The notes under the pieces: generated by a model
What the model was told of the DNA's origin: nothing
Seen by the model: only the letters and a program-made list of their open reading frames with translations
The model's database searches: none
From: Candidatus Acidiferrales bacterium
GTDB taxonomy: Bacteria; Acidobacteriota; Terriglobia; Acidoferrales; UBA7541
Length of the DNA stretch: 10,982 bases
Reading direction: 5' to 3'
Assembly: GCA_030043155.1 (NCBI GenBank)
Contig: JASHYE010000085.1
Coordinates: forward strand, 1-10,982
Made by a program: the position numbers and the translations under genes
Shown: piece after piece, positions 1-6,290 of the stretch
Layout: each line of letters opens with the position of its first letter
How positions within the stretch are numbered: position 1 is the stretch's first letter

Positions 1-410
1 TCTGAGGCAACCAACAGGCGCGGCATGGGTTCGAACGGCCGGCCCATGAAGTCCGTATCGAGGCCCGCAACAATCACACGTTTGCCTAAATCTGCAAGGC
101 GCGTGCAGCTTTCGAGAAGGCCTTCACCAAGGAACTGGGCTTCGTCAATGCCAACCACCTCGGTCCGCGCCTGCACCTTTTCAAGGATTTCGGCGCCATC
201 GTTAACTAGCTCCGAGGCGATCTCCAGACCGGAATGCGACACAATGCCGTTGGAGGAATAGCGACGGTCAATTGCCGGCTTGAAAATTTGAACCCGTTGT
301 CTGGCGATTTCGGCACGACGCAAGCGGCGAATCAATTCTTCGCTTTTGCCAGAAAACATGGGACCAACGATTACTTCAATCCAACCCATATTGCCTTTGA
401 CGATGTCCAC
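1..410 (-). CDS. tdk: Thymidine kinase, partial (C-terminus beyond the left edge)
   Basis: Thymidine kinase (TK1-type) phosphorylates thymidine to dTMP with ATP in the cytosolic pyrimidine salvage pathway. The minus strand is open from 410 to the window edge, giving 136 codons. Visible motifs are the P-loop GPMFSGKS (residues 16-23), the typical stretch [16 protein letters not shown] after it, the Walker B/catalytic segment DEAQF (89-93, E90 the expected base), and [11 protein letters not shown] (116-126), matching the family's conserved GLD.DF.G.PF. The zinc-ribbon and lasso C-terminus is missing because the window ends, not because the gene is broken. I chose the GTG start at 410 because AGAGG lies five bases upstream; an in-frame ATG at 389 is the alternative. 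The gene is the last visible member of a minus-strand nucleotide-metabolism group, 78 bases after the YjjX-like gene. Family assignment is secure. Confidence 0.95.
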   Translation of the reverse strand, partial: MDIVKGNMGWIEVIVGPMFSGKSEELIRRLRRAEIARQRVQIFKPAIDRRYSSNGIVSHSGLEIASELVNDGAEILEKVQARTEVVGIDEAQFLGEGLLESCTRLADLGKRVIVAGLDTDFMGRPFEPMPRLLVAS

Positions 411-488
411 GTTAGCCTCTAAAGATTTTAAAGATGCATAGTGAGATGCAATCGAGCAGCCGATTCGCAACCTCAGTGCAACCGCGCA

Positions 489-1094
489 TCAGCTGCCTGC
501 CGCACGATATAGCGCAGCATTGAAAAACGGCGCGAATGCGTTAATCACAGCCACGCGAAAGGCATCCTGCCGCGTAATCAAGTTCCGTGTGAGAACGCCC
601 CACGCACCCTGCGCATCGCGTATCCCATGCCCACCCGCGAAATTGTCGATGGCGAGCCCAAGTTCCGTTCCTTTGCCAATTACCTCCTCAGCGAGGGCAT
701 CCGGAAGCAGAACACTGCCGGATTGGCCGTATCCACCTTTGCCACTTGCATCCGAAACATAAGCCCAGTTCTGCAAAAACACCAGGCGCCGTCCATTCTC
801 GGCAATAACATCCAGTCCCCCCTCGAGCCCAACAAAAAAACGCCACGGCAGTGCTCGCTCACGGGCGCGCTGCTGTAGTACTTCAGCACGATGCCTGGCG
901 CCGGACATGAGTTCCGTGCGCGTGAGCGGCGTGTGCCCCACGCCACTTTCTGCTTCTTCCCCGATGACTTCAAAGGGAGCATTTGCATCGAGAGTAGGAC
1001 CGAGGATGGTCAAAGCTTCCCAAACGGCGTTAAGCTTTGGCCTGCGCGTGCTGCCGACAGCGACGATTATTTTTTCAAGAACGTGCTGTGTCAT
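489..1094 (-). CDS. yjjX: Inosine/xanthosine triphosphatase, YjjX/DUF84 family
   Basis: Members of this family hydrolyse ITP and XTP, the deaminated purine nucleoside triphosphates, and so keep the nucleotide pool clean in the cytosol. The protein has 201 residues from the ATG at 1094, somewhat longer than E. coli YjjX (about 170). Family landmarks are VGSTRRPK near the N-terminus (13-20), ESGV (49-52), GARHRA (65-70), the strand FFVGLEGGLD (86-95) and GVLTRNLITRQDAF (166-179) near the C-terminus. An upstream in-frame ATG at 1136 would add 14 residues and overlap the preceding gene by 31 bases; neither start has a well-spaced Shine-Dalgarno. I prefer 1094 because family similarity begins just after it. 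The gene follows the deoxyribosyltransferase-like gene by 11 bases and precedes thymidine kinase, so the three are probably co-transcribed. The family call is strong; activity on ITP/XTP is inferred from the family. Confidence 0.85.
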   Translation of the reverse strand: MTQHVLEKIIVAVGSTRRPKLNAVWEALTILGPTLDANAPFEVIGEEAESGVGHTPLTRTELMSGARHRAEVLQQRARERALPWRFFVGLEGGLDVIAENGRRLVFLQNWAYVSDASGKGGYGQSGSVLLPDALAEEVIGKGTELGLAIDNFAGGHGIRDAQGAWGVLTRNLITRQDAFRVAVINAFAPFFNAALYRAAGS

Positions 1095-1105
1095 CTCCCG
1101 AATAT

Positions 1106-1615
1106 TTATCTCAAGTCTGAATGACCATCCTGCCAAAACTGAACCTGACGTTCGCGCCCAAAACGGCTGCTTAGGAAGCTCTTCAGGTCATCCACGGAAG
1201 AGAAAACCTGATCCACACAAGCCAGCATCCAGCCGCTAACCTGGGCGACTGGAACTTCAGTCACCATGTACACGGGAATTCCCTTGCGATAGGCCAGCGT
1301 CAATTCCGCAGAAGTCCCGCCGCTTTGCACCGGAGGCTCAGCCCAAAAACACACCAGGTAGTCCGCCTTGTTTTCGATCAGATCCAGATCAAACTGAATG
1401 ATCTTTCGAACCACGCGGCGAAACCGCTCGGTGTCGGTCACCTTCCATTCGCGGAAATGGGCTACTTCCTCATCGGTCAAGTTTTTCTTCTCATCCTCGG
1501 CAGGGTCGTAGACACGATGGCCAAGCTGATCCCGAAGAAAAGGAGTCAGCTTTTGGCGCCACATCTTGCCGCCGCCATTTGCGAATTCAATGGGTCCGCA
1601 AAGATAAGCCAGCAT
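1106..1615 (-). CDS. Nucleoside 2-deoxyribosyltransferase-like protein
   Basis: The likely role is cleavage or transfer at the N-glycosidic bond of (deoxy)nucleosides or nucleotides, as in the nucleoside 2-deoxyribosyltransferase fold. The 169-residue protein starts with the family's first strand and loop, AYLCGPIEFA (3-12). It has an acidic segment FDLDLIENKADYLVCFW (75-91), and then SGGTSAELTLAYRKGIPVY (98-116), where E104 occupies the place of the catalytic Glu in the family's G-T-x-x-E-L pattern. The frame is open upstream to 1732, but a start there would run through the tRNA-Gly gene, so the ATG at 1615, directly before the conserved domain, is the best start. It has no clear Shine-Dalgarno. 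The gene lies 73 bases downstream of tRNA-Gly in the same direction, with YjjX-like and thymidine kinase genes behind it, which supports a role in nucleotide salvage or sanitation. The exact substrate cannot be told. Confidence 0.7.
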   Translation of the reverse strand: MLAYLCGPIEFANGGGKMWRQKLTPFLRDQLGHRVYDPAEDEKKNLTDEEVAHFREWKVTDTERFRRVVRKIIQFDLDLIENKADYLVCFWAEPPVQSGGTSAELTLAYRKGIPVYMVTEVPVAQVSGWMLACVDQVFSSVDDLKSFLSSRFGRERQVQFWQDGHSDLR

Positions 1616-1688
1616 GGGGGTCTGAACAATCGCGACTCTAACATGGAAGCAGTCGCGCGCAAAGAGCACGAACGAATGAGGGCTTAAA

Positions 1689-1762
1689 TGGAGCGGCCGA
1701 GGGGACTCGAACCCCCGCCTACAGCTTGGCAAGCTGTCGTACTACCCCTATACTACGGCCGC
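1689..1762 (-). tRNA. tRNA-Gly (anticodon GCC), CCA encoded
   Basis: Read on the minus strand, the sequence folds as a 74-base tRNA. The acceptor stem is GCGGCCG (1762-1756) with CGGCCGC (1699-1693). The discriminator is T at 1692, and an encoded CCA follows at 1691-1689. The anticodon loop TTGCCAA carries GCC for glycine, closed by the ACAGC/GCTGT stem. The T arm is GGGGG-TTCGAGT-CCCC(T), with the standard TTCGA loop. A U-type discriminator fits bacterial tRNA-Gly. A sigma70-like promoter lies about 20 bases upstream. Confidence 0.97.
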
Positions 1763-1788
1763 GAAAACTACGTGACGGATCAGCAACT

Positions 1789-1817
1789 TTTATAGCATGC
1801 GATGCGGGGCGGAACAA
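1789..1817 (-). promoter_or_regulatory. Sigma70-type promoter of tRNA-Gly
   Basis: On the minus strand, TTGTTC (1817-1812) and TATAAA (1794-1789) are separated by exactly 17 bases. This places transcription start near 1782, about 20 bases before the mature tRNA 5' end at 1762. No terminator is seen between the tRNA and the next gene, so this promoter may also serve the nucleotide-metabolism genes downstream. Confidence 0.7.
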
Positions 1818-1894
1818 GGGGTGAGGGCACACACGAGTTCGCTGAGCTGGCAGGGCGTCCTCTACAGTAAGGACTACTCCTCGCCCGAGAAGAA

Positions 1895-2110
1895 TTAGTT
1901 GACCTCGATGATGCGAGTCGCTTTCACGATGGGAGATTTCTTCTGTCTCTCGGCAAAGCTCGTCGCGCGTTCCCTGTTAATGTAAACTCGCGCGAATTTT
2001 TCTCCGTCATGGTAATACACCGTAACTTGCCAGTGACGGTGTTTGCGCCGCCGATCGCTCCGGAATCGCGAGCTACCCTTTTTGGCTTTTGCTTTGGAGT
2101 TCTTCTTCAC
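1895..2110 (-). CDS. Small basic hypothetical protein, 71 residues
   Basis: I do not recognise this family. The first 25 residues are dominated by Lys, Arg and Ser (MKKNSKAKAKKG, then RSDRRRKHRH). A compact segment with beta character follows, WQVTVYYHDGEKFARVYINRERATSF, and then a charged tail ending in ATRIIEVN. It has no signal peptide, membrane segment or Cys pair. The strong positive charge would fit binding to RNA or DNA, but that is inference only. The start is a GTG at 2110, supported by AAAGGA with a gap of about seven bases. A weak promoter lies at 2133-2161. The gene is transcribed away from the 87-residue gene on the plus strand and towards tRNA-Gly, with a 132-base gap. The good ribosome site and a globular-looking centre argue for a real gene. 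Confidence 0.65.
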   Translation of the reverse strand: MKKNSKAKAKKGSSRFRSDRRRKHRHWQVTVYYHDGEKFARVYINRERATSFAERQKKSPIVKATRIIEVN

Positions 2111-2132
2111 TGATGATCCTTTGTGTCGCGGG

Positions 2133-2161
2133 AGTATCGCAACTTCGCGGCCCTAGCGCAA
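2133..2161 (-). promoter_or_regulatory. Possible sigma70-type promoter of the 71-residue protein gene
   Basis: On the minus strand, TTGCGC (2161-2156) and GATACT (2138-2133) are 17 bases apart. The -35 match is modest (three of six) and the -10 match is fair (four of six). Transcription would begin near 2126, leaving a leader of about 15 bases that contains the AAAGGA ribosome site of the GTG start. Confidence 0.4.
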
Positions 2162-2262
2162 GTCACAAATTAATAACCCGCCAGTCTTTATCCAGGCAAC
2201 AGCGAACAGGATTTCTGAGACGTTTTCCAGGGGGCTGCGTCTAATAATTTCGACAGACAACT

Positions 2263-2288
2263 GGAACTTTTGGGTACCTTGGATCGTA
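2263..2288 (+). promoter_or_regulatory. Candidate ECF-sigma promoter (GGAAC-17-CGTA)
   Basis: GGAAC at 2263-2267 (extended as GGAACTTTT) and CGTA at 2285-2288 are 17 bases apart. Extracytoplasmic-function sigma factors typically use an AAC-containing -35 and a CGT-type -10 with 15-17 bases between. Transcription would start near 2295, about 25 bases before the ATG at 2321, leaving room for the GGGAG ribosome site. No convincing sigma70 promoter is seen here. Confidence 0.5.
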
Positions 2289-2320
2289 TTAGTAGGTGAG
2301 AAGGGAAAGGGAGACCGGCA

Positions 2321-2584
2321 ATGGTGATGAAACTGGAGCGTGAGCTGAACATCGAAGATCCACGGCATCACTCGGAAGAGCGAGTGGAAATGCTTCGCCG
2401 ACTCCTGGCGGGAGGCGCGCGCGTGGAAGCCGACCCTAAGCGCTCGGATTTCTATGAAGTAGAGAGCGGCTCCGAGGTCTACTACATTCACATCTCGCCG
2501 ATTACAGGGAAAATCGTTCTGCTGGCGGCCTGGCCGAAGGATGGCGTCACAGAGGAAGAAGTGCGTACTTTCCAAGCCGCATAA
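2321..2584 (+). CDS. Hypothetical protein, 87 residues
   Basis: The function is not recognised. The protein is soluble and acidic in its first part: a helical, charged segment (MVMKLERELNIEDPRHHSEE) with further helix to about residue 35. It continues into a beta-like core, FYEVESGSEVYYIHISPITGKIVLLAAW (44-71), and a short helical tail (TEEEVRTFQAA). The pattern of a 'YYIH.SP.TGKI.LLA.W' core after an N-terminal helix looks like a small conserved domain. There is no signal peptide, membrane segment or catalytic motif. The ATG at 2321 has AAAGGGAG about eight bases upstream; a second ATG at 2327 is possible. The gene stands alone behind a candidate ECF-type promoter and ends 21 bases from the convergent DUF4340 gene, with no clear terminator between them. 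ECF control would suggest an envelope or oxidative stress link, which is inference. Confidence 0.75.
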   Translation: MVMKLERELNIEDPRHHSEERVEMLRRLLAGGARVEADPKRSDFYEVESGSEVYYIHISPITGKIVLLAAWPKDGVTEEEVRTFQAA

Positions 2585-2605
2585 ACCCGTTCCAATCACA
2601 ACAAC

Positions 2606-3922
2606 TTATATAAGTAAGTCAGAAGGCTTGAAACCGAAATCGGTGAGGATTTGCGTGCCGACCTCGTAAACCTGTGGACCGGCGCTCGTCCGAACGTAGA
2701 CAGAATTGCCAGAAGCGGCGGAGATCTGAATCGTGGTGGTCTTTTTCGATTTGTCGACCAGCGTGATCTGGATTGCCGGTTTTTTCAGATGCACCAGAAT
2801 GGCGGGCGAAGGCGCATCGTAGATATTCGTGGCGCGGGTGTTTTGCAGAGGATCCAAGATCTTCCAGCTCTGAATCTGCTTTCCTTTGTCCGCAACAGGT
2901 TCGACCATCGACCATTGATCGTTTTTGCCCAAAGAGCATTCCATGGTGCCGTTGTCGTTCTGCACGGTGACGGTTTCGACGGTGGTCGGGTCGAGTTGGA
3001 GAATGCTTTTATCGCGTAAATCGAAAAAAGTCTTATCGAATGAATTGTAGACCGGCGCGTCAATGCTGAAGATGAGCGACCGAGACAAGTCCCGTCCGTA
3101 ATAATCGTTGCCTTTCTTGCTCAAGACAAGATGGAACTGCTTACCCTCTTGGGCGGTTGCGTCGATTGTGACATTGGGATGAACGAGCCCGTATTTCGCG
3201 GGATCGGTCGCCGTTTCGCTAACTACGTCCGTAAACTTGTTGCTGGATAGCGAACTAACCAGCCCATCAATCACGCTGGAATCCGCCAGTAGCTGGCGGG
3301 GACTCGATATCTCCCATCCTGCTTTCACCTTTGTGAGAGAGAAATGTCCATTTGAATCGCTGAGGGTTAGTGCGGTCAGCTGGGCGCCGTTCAGATCGAC
3401 AATCGAGCGGTCGCGCAGTTGAGAGACGGGCTTATTAGCGTCATCGAAGAGGGACGGAGATAGCATATCAATTTGCTTCGAACCATCCACGACGGCGTAA
3501 ACAGCGCTATTCGAGAAATCCTTGTTTCCCAATTCGACGCTGTGCGACGAGCCATTGCTTTCTCGAAAATCAATCTTCAACGGAGGATCGGACAAGCCAT
3601 ATTTAGACAGGCTATCCGTCGGAGTGAACGAGCGCTGAATCTCAAGGTCGGTCAGATCATCCACGATCGAGCTGACAGCCGTTTGATCGGCGCTTGTCTC
3701 GACGGGTTGCGTCAGTTCCCAATCCGAGCCTTTCTTCGAAAGCGAAACGGTTGCGCTTGCGTTGTGAATGTTCAGGCTGGAAATCGCGCCGCCTTTCAGT
3801 GCGAAGGCGGGTTTCGAAGCCTCATCCGCGGCGGGTTTAGGAGCGTGCTTGCTGTCGTAGAAATAGACGAAACAACCGAGGACGACCGCTACTGCTAAAA
3901 CGATCAATGTGCTTTTCTTCAT
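2606..3922 (-). CDS. DUF4340 protein with three tandem repeats, partner of the Gld-type ABC system
   Basis: This is a 438-residue membrane-anchored extracytoplasmic protein. A single N-terminal hydrophobic segment follows Lys-Lys (about residues 4-21) and looks like an uncleaved anchor; the rest is soluble. It is built of three repeats of about 134 residues. Each starts with a W.(L/I/M)..P element (W68, W203, W337) and runs through a helical 'select and sum' segment. Repeats one and two then carry KYGL (107-110, 243-246), a beta-rich section and a closing LRD(R/K)SI motif (169-174, 302-307). The third repeat ends at FKPSDLL. This is the DUF4340 layout, a family of unknown biochemical role that is often coded beside GldG-like proteins. 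It starts seven bases after the GldG-like stop codon, so it is the last gene of the four-gene operon. A role in an envelope complex is inferred from context. Confidence 0.85.
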   Translation of the reverse strand: MKKSTLIVLAVAVVLGCFVYFYDSKHAPKPAADEASKPAFALKGGAISSLNIHNASATVSLSKKGSDWELTQPVETSADQTAVSSIVDDLTDLEIQRSFTPTDSLSKYGLSDPPLKIDFRESNGSSHSVELGNKDFSNSAVYAVVDGSKQIDMLSPSLFDDANKPVSQLRDRSIVDLNGAQLTALTLSDSNGHFSLTKVKAGWEISSPRQLLADSSVIDGLVSSLSSNKFTDVVSETATDPAKYGLVHPNVTIDATAQEGKQFHLVLSKKGNDYYGRDLSRSLIFSIDAPVYNSFDKTFFDLRDKSILQLDPTTVETVTVQNDNGTMECSLGKNDQWSMVEPVADKGKQIQSWKILDPLQNTRATNIYDAPSPAILVHLKKPAIQITLVDKSKKTTTIQISAASGNSVYVRTSAGPQVYEVGTQILTDFGFKPSDLLI

Positions 3923-3929
3923 GGCCCAA

Positions 3930-5465
3930 CTACCGGCGCTTCAGCCAAACGATGATGCCGATGACCACCACAAACAGCGGTACGAAAACAGAGCTGATCC
4001 ATTCCACTTCACGCTGTTGCGCTTCTGTCAGAGTAACGCGGCGATTCGCAGCCTCTTTTGGCCGAATGGAAATTAAGTTCGATTCTTCTGTTAGCCAGTT
4101 GACGCTGTTATAGAAAAGATCTCCGTTGCGCTGTTGATCTTGCCATTGGTTCGTGGCGAACTCCGAATTGCCGATGACCACGAGCCGCGGGTCCGCGGTC
4201 CCCGATTTGTTTTCCGCCGCGACGCCCAGCGAAAGCGGCCCACGTTGATCTTTTTTCGGATCGTACTTAACGGTTCCGTTTCCGAGACTGGCGACTGTGA
4301 AGCTGGCCGCGGAGGTTTTCAGTAGCTCCGTCGCTTGTGGCTCGCTCTTGGATGTATCGGCGATCGCAACGGTGCGTGCCAGTGGGAAAAAGGTCATGGA
4401 ATTCTGAAAATCGCGAACAATGGGATTGTCGCCATAACTGAGCACGAGCGGGATAGCAGGACCCGCTCCAAGCAAGCGGCCGACGCCGCTCACATCAATG
4501 ACGTAATCGTCGCCCACGTTTACATTCCAGGGTTGCATTATGGCGCTTAATTGCGGATCCGTTCCGGGATCAAGCAGGAACATCGCCGTCCCGCCGCCGT
4601 TGAGATACTTCTCGATCATCTGCGCTTCCTGCGGGAAGAAAGGTTTTGTTGGGCCAGGGTCGACGAGCACGCTGCAATCGGATGGAACAGATCCTGTTGT
4701 GACGAGGTTTATCGATTTCACATTGTAATTCTGTTTTTGTAGTCCGGAATCAACGGCGCTATAGCCTTTCGCATCTGTGGCGCTGATCGACTTCTCACCA
4801 TGCCCCTCGATAAAGCACACAGTTTTCACGGTTGTGGAAGTCACCTTGAGGATCGCGGACGTGATGTCTCCTTCTGTCGTATCCTGCAAATGCTGGACGT
4901 GGCTCCCGTTCACGACGACAACTTCGCCCATGCGGGAAATGTCATATTGCTTTGCAAGCCCAGGGTTTTCCTGGGGATCAACCACCGTGAAGTGGACGTG
5001 ATGATTCTGGCTTTCGTACAACCCCATTTCGTCCTTCATGGACTGGACCTGCTGCCCCTCGGGGCCGCTCGATCGGGCAAACATATAGATCTGAACATCG
5101 GAACGAAGGGGGTTGACGATTTTCTTGGTTTGGTCGGAAAGCGTATAGAGTTTCTGGCTCGTCAAATCAAACGTTTTATGATGTCGAAACCCCCAATAAT
5201 TGAGAAACACTAAAATGGCAAGCACGGCAATCACGAGCACCGTGGTGTTCGTTCCGAGCTTGGAAGAGCGCTTCGAGAAGAAGCCTGTCACGCTGCGGAA
5301 TCCAAGCACGAACCACGTAATGATGAGTGCGCCGCCGACGATCAGGACGACCTTCGTCGACAACTGCAATTGCTCATTGACGGAGTAGAGAACATAGCCG
5401 GCCACAAGAAGCAACAATCCGACCAAGCCGGCAATTTGGGTAATCTGCTTACGTTGAACTTTCAT
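3930..5465 (-). CDS. gldG: GldG-like ABC transporter auxiliary protein
   Basis: The 511-residue protein belongs to the group of 'ABC-type uncharacterized transport system involved in gliding motility, auxiliary component'. It has three N-terminal membrane segments (about 10-29, 38-56, 74-90) and then a large extracytoplasmic region opening with the family hallmark FDLTSQKLYTLSDQT (99-113). Later landmarks are FIEGHGEKSI (218-227), YLNGGGTAMFLLDPGTDP (287-304), VVIGNSEFATN (429-439) and SVNWLTEESNLISIRPK (454-470). A final membrane segment (about 490-508) is followed by KRR, which would face the cytoplasm. The start at 5465 has AGGAGAAGG upstream. It follows the permease gene by 34 bases and precedes the DUF4340 gene by seven. 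It is expected to sit with the permease and ATPase in the inner membrane. Gliding motility is not implied: this gene set is widespread in non-gliding bacteria. Confidence 0.88.
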   Translation of the reverse strand: MKVQRKQITQIAGLVGLLLLVAGYVLYSVNEQLQLSTKVVLIVGGALIITWFVLGFRSVTGFFSKRSSKLGTNTTVLVIAVLAILVFLNYWGFRHHKTFDLTSQKLYTLSDQTKKIVNPLRSDVQIYMFARSSGPEGQQVQSMKDEMGLYESQNHHVHFTVVDPQENPGLAKQYDISRMGEVVVVNGSHVQHLQDTTEGDITSAILKVTSTTVKTVCFIEGHGEKSISATDAKGYSAVDSGLQKQNYNVKSINLVTTGSVPSDCSVLVDPGPTKPFFPQEAQMIEKYLNGGGTAMFLLDPGTDPQLSAIMQPWNVNVGDDYVIDVSGVGRLLGAGPAIPLVLSYGDNPIVRDFQNSMTFFPLARTVAIADTSKSEPQATELLKTSAASFTVASLGNGTVKYDPKKDQRGPLSLGVAAENKSGTADPRLVVIGNSEFATNQWQDQQRNGDLFYNSVNWLTEESNLISIRPKEAANRRVTLTEAQQREVEWISSVFVPLFVVVIGIIVWLKRR

Positions 5466-5499
5466 CAGACCTGAGCCTTCTCCTTCACGCCGCGAAATC

Positions 5500-6288
5500 T
5501 CACGCGCGCCTCCAGCGCATCGATTCCACCGAACGCATCGTCAAGAAAATTCCGAAAAATATCCACGAGCCGAAGAAAACCAGCCCGGTGGTATCAATAA
5601 TTCCCTGCGTGAACGGGCCGTAGTGTTGCAGCACGGCGGCATATTGAAGTGATTGTGCGAGCGAGCCAGTTCCACTCTGCGTAAAAATGTCGAGAAGCCA
5701 CAGCAGCAACGAAACGCCAAAGATCAGCACGGCGGAGATAATTTGGTTTTCGGTCAAAGACGAGAGGAACGATCCGAGTGCGAGAAGCATCGCTCCAAGC
5801 AGCAAAACGCCAAGATACCCTCCCGCAATCAAACGCCAGGGAGCCGCGGGTGTGCTGTGCGCAAACATATAAATCACGTAGAAGACAGTCGGTATCAACA
5901 TGATTATAAGCAGAGTGAAAGAAGCCAGAAATTTCCCCAAGACAATGCCAGCATCGGAAATCGGAGAAGTCATCAACAATTCCATGGTCCCGCGTTTTCG
6001 CTCCTCGGAATAAACACCCATCGTCAGCATTGGCGTGAGGAAAAGAATCACGATGCCGATCGTTCCGAGAAAAACTCGCAGCATCACGCTGGGCACATCG
6101 AAATTCGTCATCTGACCCATCTGCATTCCTTGCATCATCATTTCGTCCGCGTATTTGATGACTTCCACCAAGTAACTGTTGAAAAAAACTCCGCTCAGAA
6201 CCAAAAACACACAGGCGATGATGTAGGCGATGGGCGAAACGAAGTAATGCGTCATTTCCTTGCGATAAATTGCGTAGAGGCCGCGCAT
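5500..6288 (-). CDS. gldF: ABC-2 type permease, GldF-like
   Basis: The 262-residue integral membrane protein should be the transmembrane subunit of the ABC complex encoded by this operon. Six hydrophobic segments are visible (about 19-40, 70-91, 117-142, 153-176, 183-200, 233-250). Between the second and third lies the conserved ABC-2 coupling motif SEERKRGTMELLMTSPIS (94-111), typical of NatB, NosY and GldF permeases. The N-terminus (YRKEMTHYFVSPIAY) is also typical of GldF-like proteins. The loop after the first membrane segment is rich in methionine (M50, M51, M52, M55, M57, M60), which is unusual. The ATG at 6288 is two bases after the ATPase stop, with GAGGAG inside the upstream gene as ribosome site, so translation is probably coupled. 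The substrate is unknown. Confidence 0.88.
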   Translation of the reverse strand: MRGLYAIYRKEMTHYFVSPIAYIIACVFLVLSGVFFNSYLVEVIKYADEMMMQGMQMGQMTNFDVPSVMLRVFLGTIGIVILFLTPMLTMGVYSEERKRGTMELLMTSPISDAGIVLGKFLASFTLLIIMLIPTVFYVIYMFAHSTPAAPWRLIAGGYLGVLLLGAMLLALGSFLSSLTENQIISAVLIFGVSLLLWLLDIFTQSGTGSLAQSLQYAAVLQHYGPFTQGIIDTTGLVFFGSWIFFGIFLTMRSVESMRWRRA

Positions 6289-6290
6289 GC

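Noticed and set aside
1616..1732. Upstream extension of the deoxyribosyltransferase-like frame to the ATG at 1732
   Set aside because: It would translate through the tRNA-Gly gene, and the extra residues match nothing in the family.
1689..1762. tRNA-Gly as an integration site for a mobile island
   Set aside because: No integrase gene is present, and I see no second copy of the tRNA 3' end in the window.
1855..1894. Imperfect GGGC/GCCC and GTCCT/AGGAC stem downstream of the 71-residue gene on minus
   Set aside because: It has a large asymmetric bulge and no T-tract, so it is not supportable as an intrinsic terminator.
2604..2615. 12-base palindrome ACTTATATAAGT at the end of the DUF4340 gene
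   Set aside because: It is short, AT-rich and lacks a loop or T-tract, so it is not a terminator and could be chance.
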